DNA of 64,000 nt from Euzebya sp. (GTDB lineage: Bacteria > Actinomycetota > Nitriliruptoria > Euzebyales > Euzebyaceae). This document shows positions 49,870 through 58,488 of this stretch, in pieces. A model generated the notes under the pieces. The model did no database searches. It saw only the letters and a program-made list of their open reading frames with translations, and was not told the DNA's origin. Every line of letters begins with the position of its first letter. Position 1 is the stretch's first letter. The translations under genes and the position numbers were made by a program. Where the stretch lies: the NCBI RefSeq assembly GCF_964222135.1, contig NZ_CAXQBR010000022.1, positions 1 through 64,000 of the forward strand, written 5' to 3'.

Positions 49870-51985
49870 CGCCGGCAGCTGCGGGTGTGCGGGACGCCCC
49901 GTCGGAAGGGACCTGGTCGGCGGAGGGGACCTGGCTCACCGCGACCGGGGTGTGCTTCACCCCGGCGATGCCGGAGATCGGGTCGAGGGCGTCGTCGGTC
50001 AGGTCGTTGATGCCCTCCCAGTGCCACGCGACGAACAGCGTGTCGGCGCGCAGGTCGGGGTTCGTCGTCCACGTGAGCGACACCGACCCGTGGCGCGACG
50101 TCAGGACGACGGGCCGGTCGGGGTCGAGCCCCTCGGCGGCGGCCGTGGCCGGGTGGACCTCGAGGACCGGTTCGGGTGCCTTGGCCAGCTGGGCGGGGAT
50201 CCGACGGGTCTGGTTGCCCGACAGGTAGTGGTCGCGGTGCCGTCCGGTGGTGAGCACCAGCGGGTGGGCGGCATCGGGCAGGACGTGGGGGGAGGAGGGG
50301 GTCACGACGTGGAACCGGGCCAGCCCGTCGGGGTGGCCGAAGCGGTCGACGTGCAGGACCGGGGTGCCCTCGGGCCGATCCGGCGGGGCGGGCCAGAAGA
50401 TGCCGCCGTCGTCGCGGATCCGGTCGTAGTCCATGCCCGAGTAGTCCGCGGTCCCGCCGGCGGACAGGGCCTTCAGCTCCTCGAACACCTCGCGGCCGGT
50501 GTGGAAGTCGAAGTGGTGGCGGACTCCGAGCCGGCGGGCCAGCCCGCGGATGACGTCGAGGTCCCCGCGGACCGCGACCGGCGGGACGGCCTGGTCGACG
50601 CGCACCACCCGCCCCTCCGTCGTGGTGATCGTGCCGTCCTCCTCGGCGAAGGTCGTGCCGGGGAGGACCACGTCGGCGTACCGGGCGGTCTCGGACATGA
50701 ACGGGTCGATGACGACCAGGTGCTCGAGGCGCTCGAGCGCGCGGCGGATCCGGGCACTCCGCGGGGCGGACACCGCGGGGTTCGCGGAGATCACGACCGC
50801 GCCGCGGACCTCGCCCGCCTCGGCGGCGTGGAGGATCTCGACGTAGGTCTTCCCACGACCCGGCAGGTCCTCCGGGGCGACGCCCCACCGCTCGGCGACG
50901 ACCGCCCGGTCCGCGGGGTCGTCGATCGACCGGTAGCCGGGCAGCTGGTCGCAGCGCTGCCCGTGCTCGCGGCCGCCCTGGCCGTTGCGCTGGCCCGTCA
51001 TCGGCATGATCCCGCAGCCCCTGCGGCCCGCCCACCCGCGCGCGAGCGCGATGTTGATCCAGCCGAGGACGGCCTCGGTGCCGTTGACCTGCTGCTCGAT
51101 GCCGCGGGCGTGGAGGATCATGCCGTTCCGGGCGGTGGCGATGCGCTCCGCGGCCCGTGCGAGGTCGTCCAGGCCGACGCCGGCGGCCAGGGCGGTCCGC
51201 TCGAGATCCCAGGGCTCCACCGCGTCGAGGACCGCGTCGACCCCACTGGTGCGGGCGCGCACGAACGGCCAGTCGACCCCGCCGCGCACCGCCACCTCGC
51301 GCAGGAGCCCTGCCGCGAGGGCCGTGTCCGCGCCGGGGCGGACCGCCAGGTGCACGTCGTCGCCCTTGATCAGCTTCGAGCCCCGCGGATCGACGACCAC
51401 GAACCGCGTCCCCTTGCGGCGCGCCTTGGCGATGAGCGGCATCAGCAGCGGGTAGGCGTCGGGCAGGTTGGCGCCGACCACGACCACGACGTCGGCGTCG
51501 GGCAGGTGCTCGAGGGGTGTCATGGCCCGGTCCACCCCGAAGGCCCGCACGGCGGCGGCCCCGGCGGACGTCATGCACAGCCGCCCGTTGGGGTCGATGT
51601 GGGGCGTCCTGAGCGCCAGCCGGGCGAACTTGCCGACCAGGTAGGCCTTCTCGTTGGTGAGCGACCCGCCGCCGAGGACCGCGTTGGCCGCCGGTCCGTG
51701 GGCGTCGCGGATCCGGGTGAGCCCCTCCGCGGCCACGTCCAGCGCCTCGTCCCACCCGACCGGGGTGAGCACGCCGTCACGCCGCACGAGCGGGTCGACC
51801 AGTCGGTCGGCGTGGTGCACCTGCTCCCAGGCGGTGATGCCCTTGGTGCACAGGCCGCCCCCGGACAGCGGGGACGCCTTCCACTTGGCCTGGCCGGTCA
51901 CCCGGCCGCGGTCGACCGTGAGCTTCATGCCGCAGTCGAGGGCGCAGTACGGGCAGTGCGTGATCACGTCGTCCGACATGCGCAC
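49856..51985 (-). CDS. Assimilatory nitrate reductase, molybdopterin catalytic subunit
   Basis: A 709-residue cytoplasmic molybdoenzyme reducing nitrate to nitrite. The N-terminal [4Fe-4S] site is C11-x2-C14-x3-C18 and C46 (CPYCALDCGM, GLCTKG), the probable Mo ligand is Cys137 in GRLCMTSAG, and RGIEQQVNGTEAVLGWINIAL plus GIMPMTGQRNGQGGREHGQR are molybdopterin-guanine-dinucleotide sites of the NasA/NarB group. The C-terminal domain (LVLTTGRHRDHYLSGNQTRR) fits the usual cap. No separate electron-transfer subunit is adjacent. ATG 51985 or the ATG two codons on may start it. Confidence 0.9.
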   Translation of the reverse strand: MRMSDDVITHCPYCALDCGMKLTVDRGRVTGQAKWKASPLSGGGLCTKGITAWEQVHHADRLVDPLVRRDGVLTPVGWDEALDVAAEGLTRIRDAHGPAANAVLGGGSLTNEKAYLVGKFARLALRTPHIDPNGRLCMTSAGAAAVRAFGVDRAMTPLEHLPDADVVVVVGANLPDAYPLLMPLIAKARRKGTRFVVVDPRGSKLIKGDDVHLAVRPGADTALAAGLLREVAVRGGVDWPFVRARTSGVDAVLDAVEPWDLERTALAAGVGLDDLARAAERIATARNGMILHARGIEQQVNGTEAVLGWINIALARGWAGRRGCGIMPMTGQRNGQGGREHGQRCDQLPGYRSIDDPADRAVVAERWGVAPEDLPGRGKTYVEILHAAEAGEVRGAVVISANPAVSAPRSARIRRALERLEHLVVIDPFMSETARYADVVLPGTTFAEEDGTITTTEGRVVRVDQAVPPVAVRGDLDVIRGLARRLGVRHHFDFHTGREVFEELKALSAGGTADYSGMDYDRIRDDGGIFWPAPPDRPEGTPVLHVDRFGHPDGLARFHVVTPSSPHVLPDAAHPLVLTTGRHRDHYLSGNQTRRIPAQLAKAPEPVLEVHPATAAAEGLDPDRPVVLTSRHGSVSLTWTTNPDLRADTLFVAWHWEGINDLTDDALDPISGIAGVKHTPVAVSQVPSADQVPSDGASRTPAAAGATPR

Positions 51986-52024
51986 CAGGACACGCGGTCG
52001 CCGTCTCGACCCGATCGCGGTCGT

Positions 52025-52040
52025 GTGTCGGGCGTGTCAC
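52025..52040 (-). promoter_or_regulatory. GlnR-like box upstream of nitrate reductase
   Basis: Read on the minus strand, GTGAC-ACGCCC-GACAC (52040-52025) fits gTnAC-n6-GaAAC with one mismatch, 40 bases upstream of the nitrate reductase start. Weaker than the nirB site, but its place before the second nitrate gene supports it. Confidence 0.4.
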
Positions 52041-52098
52041 GGTGCGGTCGTGTGCGACGGCCCATCGACGACGAGCGACGCCCCGACCGGTCGTCGGC

Positions 52099-52809
52099 TC
52101 ACCAGGGGAGCGGGCCGTCGGCGTCGATGAACACCCCGCTCGGACCGCCCGCCTGCCCGGTGGCGGCGCGGACGATGATCGCCGTGCCCTCCTCCACCGT
52201 CTGGTGGCCCCGGTGGCCGTTGAGGTCCGTCGCGGTGTAGCCGGGGTCGACGGCGGTGAACCGCACGTCGGGGATCGCCCGCGCGTACTGCGAGGTCACC
52301 ATGTTCAACGCCGCCTTCGAGGACGGGTAGATCAGGCTGTGGATCTGCGACTCGAGTCGGGTCGGGTCCGACGTGCGGGTGATCGAGCCGACGCCGCTCG
52401 AGACCATGACCACCCGCGGGTCCTCGGCGCGGCGGAGCAGCGGCAGGAACGCCCGGGTCACCCGCACCGGCCCCAGCAGGTTGACGCCGAAGCAGGCGAG
52501 GAAGTCAGACGGTCCGGTCTCCTCGGGGGGGACCGCGGGACCGGTGATGCCGGCGTTGTTGACGAGGACGTCCAACGGATCCCCGGCGTCGTCGACGACC
52601 TCCACGGCCGCCTCGACCGACGCGTCGTCGGTCACGTCGAGGGCGAGCGGGGTGACCCGCCCGGGCAGGGAGGCCAGCCCACGGGCGGCCTCGGCCCCGC
52701 GGCCCGGATCACGGGACCCCAGCCAGACGTGCCAGCCCAGGCTGGCGAGGTCGTGTGCGGCCTGGAGGCCCAGGCCGCGGTTCGCTCCGGTGATGAGTGC
52801 AGTGGTCAT
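52099..52809 (-). CDS. SDR-family oxidoreductase
   Basis: A 236-residue short-chain dehydrogenase with ALITGANRGLGLQAAHDLASLG, VLVNNAGITGPA, the serine of VMVSSGVGSI and the catalytic YPSSK. It belongs to the 'classical' group with NADP-type Arg (SRDPGRG). Substrate unknown. It is divergent from an XRE-type regulator, which probably controls it; such SDR/regulator pairs are common in actinobacteria. Confidence 0.85.
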   Translation of the reverse strand: MTTALITGANRGLGLQAAHDLASLGWHVWLGSRDPGRGAEAARGLASLPGRVTPLALDVTDDASVEAAVEVVDDAGDPLDVLVNNAGITGPAVPPEETGPSDFLACFGVNLLGPVRVTRAFLPLLRRAEDPRVVMVSSGVGSITRTSDPTRLESQIHSLIYPSSKAALNMVTSQYARAIPDVRFTAVDPGYTATDLNGHRGHQTVEEGTAIIVRAATGQAGGPSGVFIDADGPLPW

Positions 52810-52855
52810 GGCCCAGACCTTGGGGTGCCGGCGGCCCCCTGCCCAGGGCCCGGTC

Positions 52856-52880
52856 AGCCTGGGACCGGCGATCCCAGGCT
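52856..52880. promoter_or_regulatory. Perfect palindrome in the SDR/regulator divergent promoter
   Basis: AGCCTGGGA (52856-52864) and TCCCAGGCT (52872-52880) are perfect 9-bp inverted arms around a 7-base spacer, 32 bases before the regulator ATG and 47 before the SDR ATG. Position and symmetry fit the binding site of a dimeric HTH regulator acting on both genes. Confidence 0.55.
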
Positions 52881-52911
52881 GGGGGCCGTGGGTTCCGGCA
52901 TGCTTGGCGAC

Positions 52912-53751
52912 ATGGACCGCGATGGTCTCGCCACCGCGTTGGTGGCTGCGCGCGACCGGCTGCAGCCGGCCGACGTCGGCCTGCCGGCGGGCTCACGTCG
53001 CCGCGTCCCCGGCCTGCGCCGTGAGGAGGTGGCCGCGCTCGCCGGCATCTCCGTCGACTACTTGGTGCGCCTCGAGCAGGGCCGCGGGCCCCGGCCGTCG
53101 GCCCAGGTGGTGACCGCGCTGTCCCGGGCGCTCAGGCTGAGCAGGGACCAGCGCGACCACCTGCACCACCTGGCCGGGATCGACCCGCCACGTCCGGGCC
53201 GCATCGACGACGTCGTGCGGCCAGGCACCCTCCGGGTCCTGGACCGGTTGGCGGACCTGCCGGCGATGGTCCTCGACGCGAAGGGCGACGTGCTCGCCTG
53301 GAACGACCTGGCCCTGGCCCTGGTGGGTGACCTGACCGCGTGGCCGGGCGCGCGGCCCAACATCGCCCGCATCCAGTTCCTCGGGGGTCCGGGACGGGTC
53401 GTGCACACCGACGAGGGCGCTGCCCTCGCCGCCACCGTGGCCGACCTGCGGGCGGTGTCGGCTCGCTACCCCGACGACCCGGATCTGGCGGCCCTGCTGA
53501 CCGACCTGCGACGGGGGAGCGACCGCTTCGCAGACCTGTGGGACGCCGGCCACGTCGAGGTGCTCCGGGAGGCGACGAAGACCTTCGAGCACCCGGTGGT
53601 CGGGCGCCTGACGCTCGACTGCGACGTCCTGGCCCTGCCAGACGCCGATCAGCGGGTGATCGTCTACTCCGCCGCGCCGGGTACGCGGGACGCGGAGGCC
53701 CTGGACCTGCTCCGCGTCGTCGGCGTGCAGGACCTCGAGGGGACCCGCTGA
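52912..53751 (+). CDS. XRE-type helix-turn-helix regulator with MmyB-like ligand domain
   Basis: A 279-residue regulator. The HTH lies in GLRREEVAALAGISVDYLVRLEQGRGPRPSAQVVTALSRAL; the C-terminal domain (ILAWNDLALALVGDL-like, FADLWDAGHVEVLREATKTFEHPVVGRLTLDCDVL) is the MmyB-like PAS-fold ligand pocket of this large actinobacterial family, thought to bind fatty-acid-like molecules. Probable repressor of the divergent SDR gene. An ATG four codons earlier is an alternative start. Confidence 0.87.
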   Translation: MDRDGLATALVAARDRLQPADVGLPAGSRRRVPGLRREEVAALAGISVDYLVRLEQGRGPRPSAQVVTALSRALRLSRDQRDHLHHLAGIDPPRPGRIDDVVRPGTLRVLDRLADLPAMVLDAKGDVLAWNDLALALVGDLTAWPGARPNIARIQFLGGPGRVVHTDEGAALAATVADLRAVSARYPDDPDLAALLTDLRRGSDRFADLWDAGHVEVLREATKTFEHPVVGRLTLDCDVLALPDADQRVIVYSAAPGTRDAEALDLLRVVGVQDLEGTR

Positions 53752-53788
53752 CCGGAACCGGTCGGGGCCCGGTCAGAGCCGTCCGGGA

Positions 53789-54223
53789 TCAGGCGATCAG
53801 CTCGTAGGAGCGCCAGAGGCCGAAGTCCTCGATCGGGAGGATCTCGATGTCGCGGAAGCCGGCCCCCTGGGCGTAGGCCCGCAGCGTGGACGGCCGGATG
53901 ACGGTGCCGGTCCACCGAGTGGTCGCGGGACAGGGCGGGCACAGCGTCAGGCTCAGCCCGTACCTCAGCCGTTCGAGGTCGTCGCCGGGCGGGTCGAAGA
54001 CCTCGGCGACCGCCTCGTCCATCACCACGACGACCCCGGCGTCGTAGCTGCCGTGCATCTCCGCGCCGTCGGCGAGGTGGAAGCGGACCCGGTCGGCCAC
54101 GCCGGCCTCGGCGGCGTTGCGGCGGGCCATCTCGACGGGCATGGCGTTGCCCGCGCCGAAGAGGTGCGCGGCGAAGGCCTCGGGGTCGGTGGTGGTCAGG
54201 GGTGTGGCGGTGGTGGTGCTCAT
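53789..54223 (-). pseudogene. Internally deleted SAM-dependent methyltransferase
   Basis: The frame gives 144 residues, but only pieces of a class I methyltransferase of about 350: an N-terminal bit (TTTDPEAFAAHLFGAG), then ARRNAAEAGVADRVRFHLADGAEMHGSYD (end of the nucleotide-binding half), then at once VVVMDEAVAEVFDPPGDDLERL and TGTVIRPSTLRAYAQGAGFRDIEILPIE from the C-terminal end. The winged-helix N-terminus, the GxGxG loop and the segment after motif II are missing. Two in-frame deletions explain this. A working enzyme is unlikely. Confidence 0.6.
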
Positions 54224-54323
54224 GGGGGGCAGCGTGCGGGACGCGGCTGTCAGGGACCTGTCAGACCGATGTCAACGGCGCGGACGGCACGGCGGCCCCG
54301 CCGATCCGGCATGCTGTGGAGTG

Positions 54324-55079
54324 ATGCGCATCGCCCTGTTCATCACCTGCCTGGCCGACACGCTGTTCCCGGACGTGGGGCGGGCGACGGTGCAGGTGCT
54401 GGAGGGCCTGGGGCACGACGTGACCTTCCCGCCCTCCCAGACCTGCTGCGGCCAGATGCACACCAACACCGGCTACGAGGGGATGGCGGTGCCGCTGGTC
54501 GCCAACCACGTCGAGGCGTTCGAGGACAGCGACGTGGTGGTCGCCCCCTCGGGGTCGTGCGTCGGATCGGTGCGCCACCAGCACGCGATGATCGCCCGTG
54601 CGGCGGGGGAGGCGCGGCTGGCGGAGCGCGCCGAGGCGGTGGCCGCGAGGACCTACGAGCTGAGCGAGCTGCTCGTCGACGTCTTGGGCGTCACCGACGT
54701 CGGGGCGGTGTTCCCGCACCGGGTGACCTACCACCCGACCTGCCACTCCCTGCGCATGCTCAGGGTGGGCGACCGGCCCCTGCAGCTGCTCCGGGCGGTG
54801 CGGGGCATCGACCTCGTCGAGCTCCCGGGTGCGGAGGAGTGCTGCGGGTTCGGGGGCACGTTCGCGGTCAAGAACGCCGACACCTCCACGGCGATGCTGG
54901 CCGACAAGATGCGGCACGTGCGCAACACCGGCGCGGAGTACGTCACGGCCGGGGACTCCTCGTGCCTGATGCACATCGGCGGGGGCCTGTCGCGGCTGCG
55001 GACCGGGGTCAGATCGATCCACCTGGCCGAGATCCTGGCCAGCCGCGACGGGGCGGGTCGTCAGGCGGTGGTCGCATGA
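54324..55079 (+). CDS. lutA: Lactate utilization protein A
   Basis: A 251-residue LutA/YkgE-type protein with the two cysteine-rich CCG domains: SQTCCGQMHTNTGY in the first half and ECCGFGGTFAVKN in the second, which bind clusters in this family. MRIALFITCLADTLFPDVG is the standard start. Part of the LutABC complex that oxidises L-lactate to pyruvate at the membrane. Stop overlaps the lutB start (ATGA). Confidence 0.9.
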   Translation: MRIALFITCLADTLFPDVGRATVQVLEGLGHDVTFPPSQTCCGQMHTNTGYEGMAVPLVANHVEAFEDSDVVVAPSGSCVGSVRHQHAMIARAAGEARLAERAEAVAARTYELSELLVDVLGVTDVGAVFPHRVTYHPTCHSLRMLRVGDRPLQLLRAVRGIDLVELPGAEECCGFGGTFAVKNADTSTAMLADKMRHVRNTGAEYVTAGDSSCLMHIGGGLSRLRTGVRSIHLAEILASRDGAGRQAVVA

Positions 55080-56584
55080 CCCCGCCGCCGGTGCCCGCCG
55101 GCGCCACCCGCCTGCCGGTCGTGCACGCCCCGCGCGGCGTGGGCCACCTCCGCGGCGACGCGCCGTTCCCGGCCGCGGCACGCGGTGCCCTGGCGGACAG
55201 CCAGCTGCGGCGCAACCTCGGTCACGCCACCGCCACGATCCGCGCCAAGCGCGCCGGGGTGGTCGGCGAGGTCGACGACTGGCAGGCCCTGCGCGAGGCG
55301 GGATCGGCGATCAAGGCCGACGTGATGAGCCGGCTGCCCGAGCTGCTCACCCAGCTCGAGGCCACGGTGACCGCCGCCGGCGGGCAGGTGCACTGGGCGC
55401 GCGATGCGACCGAGGCCAACGCGATCGTCACCGACCTCGTCCGCCGGACCGGCAGCGACGAGGTCGTGAAGGTCAAGTCGATGGCGACCCAGGAGATCGG
55501 GCTCAACGAGGCCCTCGCCGATGCCGGGATCGCGGCGATCGAGACCGACCTGGCCGAGCTGATCGTCCAGCTGGGGCACGACGCCCCCTCCCACATCCTC
55601 GTCCCCGCCATCCACCGCAACCGTGCGGAGATCCGCCGGATCTTCCTCCGCGAGATGCCCGACGTGGACCCGGCGCTGACCGACGAGCCGCGGATGCTCG
55701 CCATGGCCGCTCGCCGCCACCTCCGCCGGAAGTTCCTGTCCGCCCGGGTCGCGGTCTCCGGCGCCAACTTCGCCGTCGCCGACAGCGGCACCCTCTGCGT
55801 GGTGGAGTCCGAGGGCAACGGCCGGATGTGCCTGACCCTGCCCGAGACGCTGATCACGGTCATGGGCATCGAGAAGCTGGTGCCGACGTGGACCGACCTC
55901 GAGGTGTTCCTGCAGCTCCTCCCGCGGTCGTCGACCGGGGAGCGGATGAACCCCTACACGTCGTTCTGGACCGGTGTGACCCCCGGCGACGGCCCCCAGG
56001 ACGTCCACCTGGTGCTGCTCGACAACGGCCGCTCGGCGGTCCTGGCCGACCCCCAGGGCCGCGAGGCGCTGCACTGCATCCGCTGCTCGGCCTGCCTCAA
56101 CGTCTGCCCGGTCTACGAGCGCACCGGCGGGCACGCCTACGGCTCGGTCTACCCGGGCCCCATCGGCGCGGTGCTGAGCCCCCAGCTGACCGGGGTGGAG
56201 GACAACCCGTCGCTGCCCTACGCCTCGTCGCTGTGCGGTGCCTGCTACGACGCCTGCCCGGTGAAGATCGACATCCCGTCGATGCTGGTCCACCTCCGCG
56301 CCGCCCACGTCGAGGCCGTCGCGGACGACCGCCGGGTACCCAGACCCGAGCACGCGGCGATGCAGTCCGCCGCGTGGGCGATGGCGGACGCCCGCCGCTT
56401 CGCTGCGGCCCAGAAGGCCGTCCTGGCCGGCCGGCTGCTGGCGCGCGACGCCGGCGGCGGGCAGCGGCGGATTCGGTCGCTACCACCGCCGTTCAACGCC
56501 TGGACGGCCAGCCGTGACCTCCCCGAGCCGCCCCGGCAGACGTTCCGCCAGTGGTGGCAGCAGCGGGGGGGATCGCGTGGTTGA
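55076..56584 (+). CDS. lutB: Lactate utilization protein B (Fe-S)
   Basis: A 502-residue LutB. The LUD-type N-terminal domain includes VVKVKSMATQEIGLNEAL and SGANFAVADSGTLCVVESEGN; the C-terminal two [4Fe-4S] motifs are CIRCSACLNVCPVYERTGG and CGACYDACPVKIDIPSML. It carries electrons from lactate oxidation between LutA and LutC. Overlaps lutC by eight bases. The C-terminal tail (about 80 residues) is Arg/Pro-rich as in other actinobacterial LutB. Confidence 0.92.
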   Translation: MTPPPVPAGATRLPVVHAPRGVGHLRGDAPFPAAARGALADSQLRRNLGHATATIRAKRAGVVGEVDDWQALREAGSAIKADVMSRLPELLTQLEATVTAAGGQVHWARDATEANAIVTDLVRRTGSDEVVKVKSMATQEIGLNEALADAGIAAIETDLAELIVQLGHDAPSHILVPAIHRNRAEIRRIFLREMPDVDPALTDEPRMLAMAARRHLRRKFLSARVAVSGANFAVADSGTLCVVESEGNGRMCLTLPETLITVMGIEKLVPTWTDLEVFLQLLPRSSTGERMNPYTSFWTGVTPGDGPQDVHLVLLDNGRSAVLADPQGREALHCIRCSACLNVCPVYERTGGHAYGSVYPGPIGAVLSPQLTGVEDNPSLPYASSLCGACYDACPVKIDIPSMLVHLRAAHVEAVADDRRVPRPEHAAMQSAAWAMADARRFAAAQKAVLAGRLLARDAGGGQRRIRSLPPPFNAWTASRDLPEPPRQTFRQWWQQRGGSRG

Positions 56585-57218
56585 CGGCGCGCGGGGCGCC
56601 CACGGCGAGGCCAGGCAGGTGGTCCTCGACCGGATCCGCGCGGCGCTCGACGGCCAGCCGCCCCCGGCGGAGATCCCGCGCGGCTACGCCGTCGACCATC
56701 CCGCGCTCGGCGACCAGGCGGCGGTGCTCGACCGGTTCGTCGACCGTGTGACCGACTACCGCGCGGACCTGACCCGCACCGGCGTCGACGGGATCGCCGC
56801 GGCGGTGGCCGCGGCGCTGGGCGATGCCCGGTCCGTCGTGGTCCCACCGGACCTGGACGGCACCTGGCTGCCCGACCACGTCGACTCGCGCCCCGACCAC
56901 CAGTTGCCCGTCGCCGACCTGGACGCCGTCGAGGCGGTCATCACCGCCGCCGCGGTCGGCATCGCCGAGACCGGCACCGTCGTCCTGGACGCCGGTCCCG
57001 GCCAGGGACGGCGCGCCATCAGCCTCGTCCCCGACCTGCACGTCTGCGTGATCCGCGCCGACCAGGTCGTCGCCACCGTCCCCCAGGCCGTCCGCCGGCT
57101 GGATCCCACCCGGCCCCAGACCTGGATCTCCGGTCCCTCGGCCACCAGCGACATCGAGCTCGACCGCGTCGAGGGCGTCCACGGGCCCCGCACCCTCCAC
57201 GTCGTCCTCGTCGACTGA
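56577..57218 (+). CDS. lutC: Lactate utilization protein C
   Basis: A 213-residue LUD-domain protein, third part of LutABC. VITAAAVGIAETGTVVLDAGPGQGRR and LHVCVIRADQVVATVPQAVRRL, plus the final ISGPSATSDIELDRVEGVHGPR, are LutC hallmarks. GTG 56577, inside the lutB end, is the best start. No regulator (LutR) is adjacent, and no lactate permease. Confidence 0.9.
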   Translation: MVDGARGAHGEARQVVLDRIRAALDGQPPPAEIPRGYAVDHPALGDQAAVLDRFVDRVTDYRADLTRTGVDGIAAAVAAALGDARSVVVPPDLDGTWLPDHVDSRPDHQLPVADLDAVEAVITAAAVGIAETGTVVLDAGPGQGRRAISLVPDLHVCVIRADQVVATVPQAVRRLDPTRPQTWISGPSATSDIELDRVEGVHGPRTLHVVLVD

Positions 57219-57323
57219 CCACCTGCACGTCGACCCGTCCGTCGACATCGACAGCTGGCGGTAGGGGGCTTTCCACCGTTCCCACTGGGAAGGGTTGGGG
57301 CCTTCTCCCTGTTCAGTACGCAC

Positions 57324-58472
57324 ATGGAACCGCTCATCGCAGAACCGGCCGAGCTCACGAACGACGAGATCCGCCGGTACTCCCGCCACCTGATCATGCC
57401 CGACATCGGCATGGCCGGGCAGGGACGCCTGAAGGCCGCGAAGGTGCTGCTCGTCGGCACCGGCGGTCTGGGCTCACCGGCGGCGATGTACCTGGCCGCG
57501 GCCGGCGTCGGCACGATCGGCCTGGTCGACTACGACACCGTCGACGAGTCCAACCTCCACCGCCAGGTGATCCACGGCACCAAGGACATCGGCAAGCGGA
57601 AGACCGAGTCGGCGAAGGAGACGATCCTCGACATCAACCCCGGTGTCGACGTGATCATCCACGAGACGCTGCTCCGCAGCGACAACGCCCTCGACATCAT
57701 CGCCGGGTACGACCTGGTCATCGACGGGACCGACAACTTCCCGACCCGGTACCTGGTCAACGACGCCTGCGCGATCCTCGGGAAGCCGTACGTCTACGGG
57801 TCGATCTTCCGCTTCGAGGGCCAGCTCGCGGTGTTCTGGGCGGAGCAGGGGCCGACCTACCGCGACCTCTTCCCCGAGCCGCCTCCCCCGGGGATGGTGC
57901 CGTCCTGCGCCGAGGGCGGTGTGTTCGGCGTGCTGTGCGCCACGATCGGCGCCGGCCAGGTCACCGAGGCGATCAAGCTGATCACCGGGGTCGGCACGCC
58001 GCTGATCGGCAGGATGAAGCTGTACGACGCGCTCGACGCCGACTGGCGCACCATCAAGATCAAGTCCGACCCGGACGCGGCGCCGATCACCGAGCTGATC
58101 GACTACGAGGAGTTCTGCGGGATGCCCGCGAACGACCACGTGCAGGAGGACGTCAGCGACTTCGACGTGCAGATCACCCCGGAGGAGTTCGAGAAGGTCC
58201 GCGACGCGGTCACCCTGATCGACGTCCGCGACCCGCACGAGTACGAGATCTCCCGCATCGAGGGGTCCCGCCTGATCCCGCTCGGCGAGCTGCCGACCCG
58301 GATGGACGAGCTCGACTCGGCCGACGACATCGTGCTGCAGTGCAAGACCGGCCGCCGGTCGATGGAGGCCCTCGAGATCCTGCGGGGTGCGGGCTTCCGG
58401 AAGCTCCGGAACCTCCAGGGGGGGATCAACGCCTACGCCCGCGAGATCGACCCGCAGATCCCGACCTACTGA
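57324..58472 (+). CDS. moeZ: Adenylyltransferase/sulfurtransferase MoeZ
   Basis: A 382-residue fusion of a ThiF/MoeB-type E1 domain and a rhodanese domain. The E1 part shows RYSRHLIMPDIGMAGQ, VLLVGTGGLGSPAAMYLAAAG, DESNLHRQVIH and the GTDNFPTRY loop; the rhodanese part (from about 290) ends with the active-site loop QCKTGRRS. MoeZ activates and thiolates small sulfur carriers for molybdopterin and other sulfur compounds, and molybdopterin is needed by the nitrate reductase here. The 5' leader holds a small hairpin (TTCCCACTGGGAA near 57280); no Shine-Dalgarno is seen. Confidence 0.92.
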   Translation: MEPLIAEPAELTNDEIRRYSRHLIMPDIGMAGQGRLKAAKVLLVGTGGLGSPAAMYLAAAGVGTIGLVDYDTVDESNLHRQVIHGTKDIGKRKTESAKETILDINPGVDVIIHETLLRSDNALDIIAGYDLVIDGTDNFPTRYLVNDACAILGKPYVYGSIFRFEGQLAVFWAEQGPTYRDLFPEPPPPGMVPSCAEGGVFGVLCATIGAGQVTEAIKLITGVGTPLIGRMKLYDALDADWRTIKIKSDPDAAPITELIDYEEFCGMPANDHVQEDVSDFDVQITPEEFEKVRDAVTLIDVRDPHEYEISRIEGSRLIPLGELPTRMDELDSADDIVLQCKTGRRSMEALEILRGAGFRKLRNLQGGINAYAREIDPQIPTY

Positions 58473-58488
58473 CCCTGATCTCCTGACC

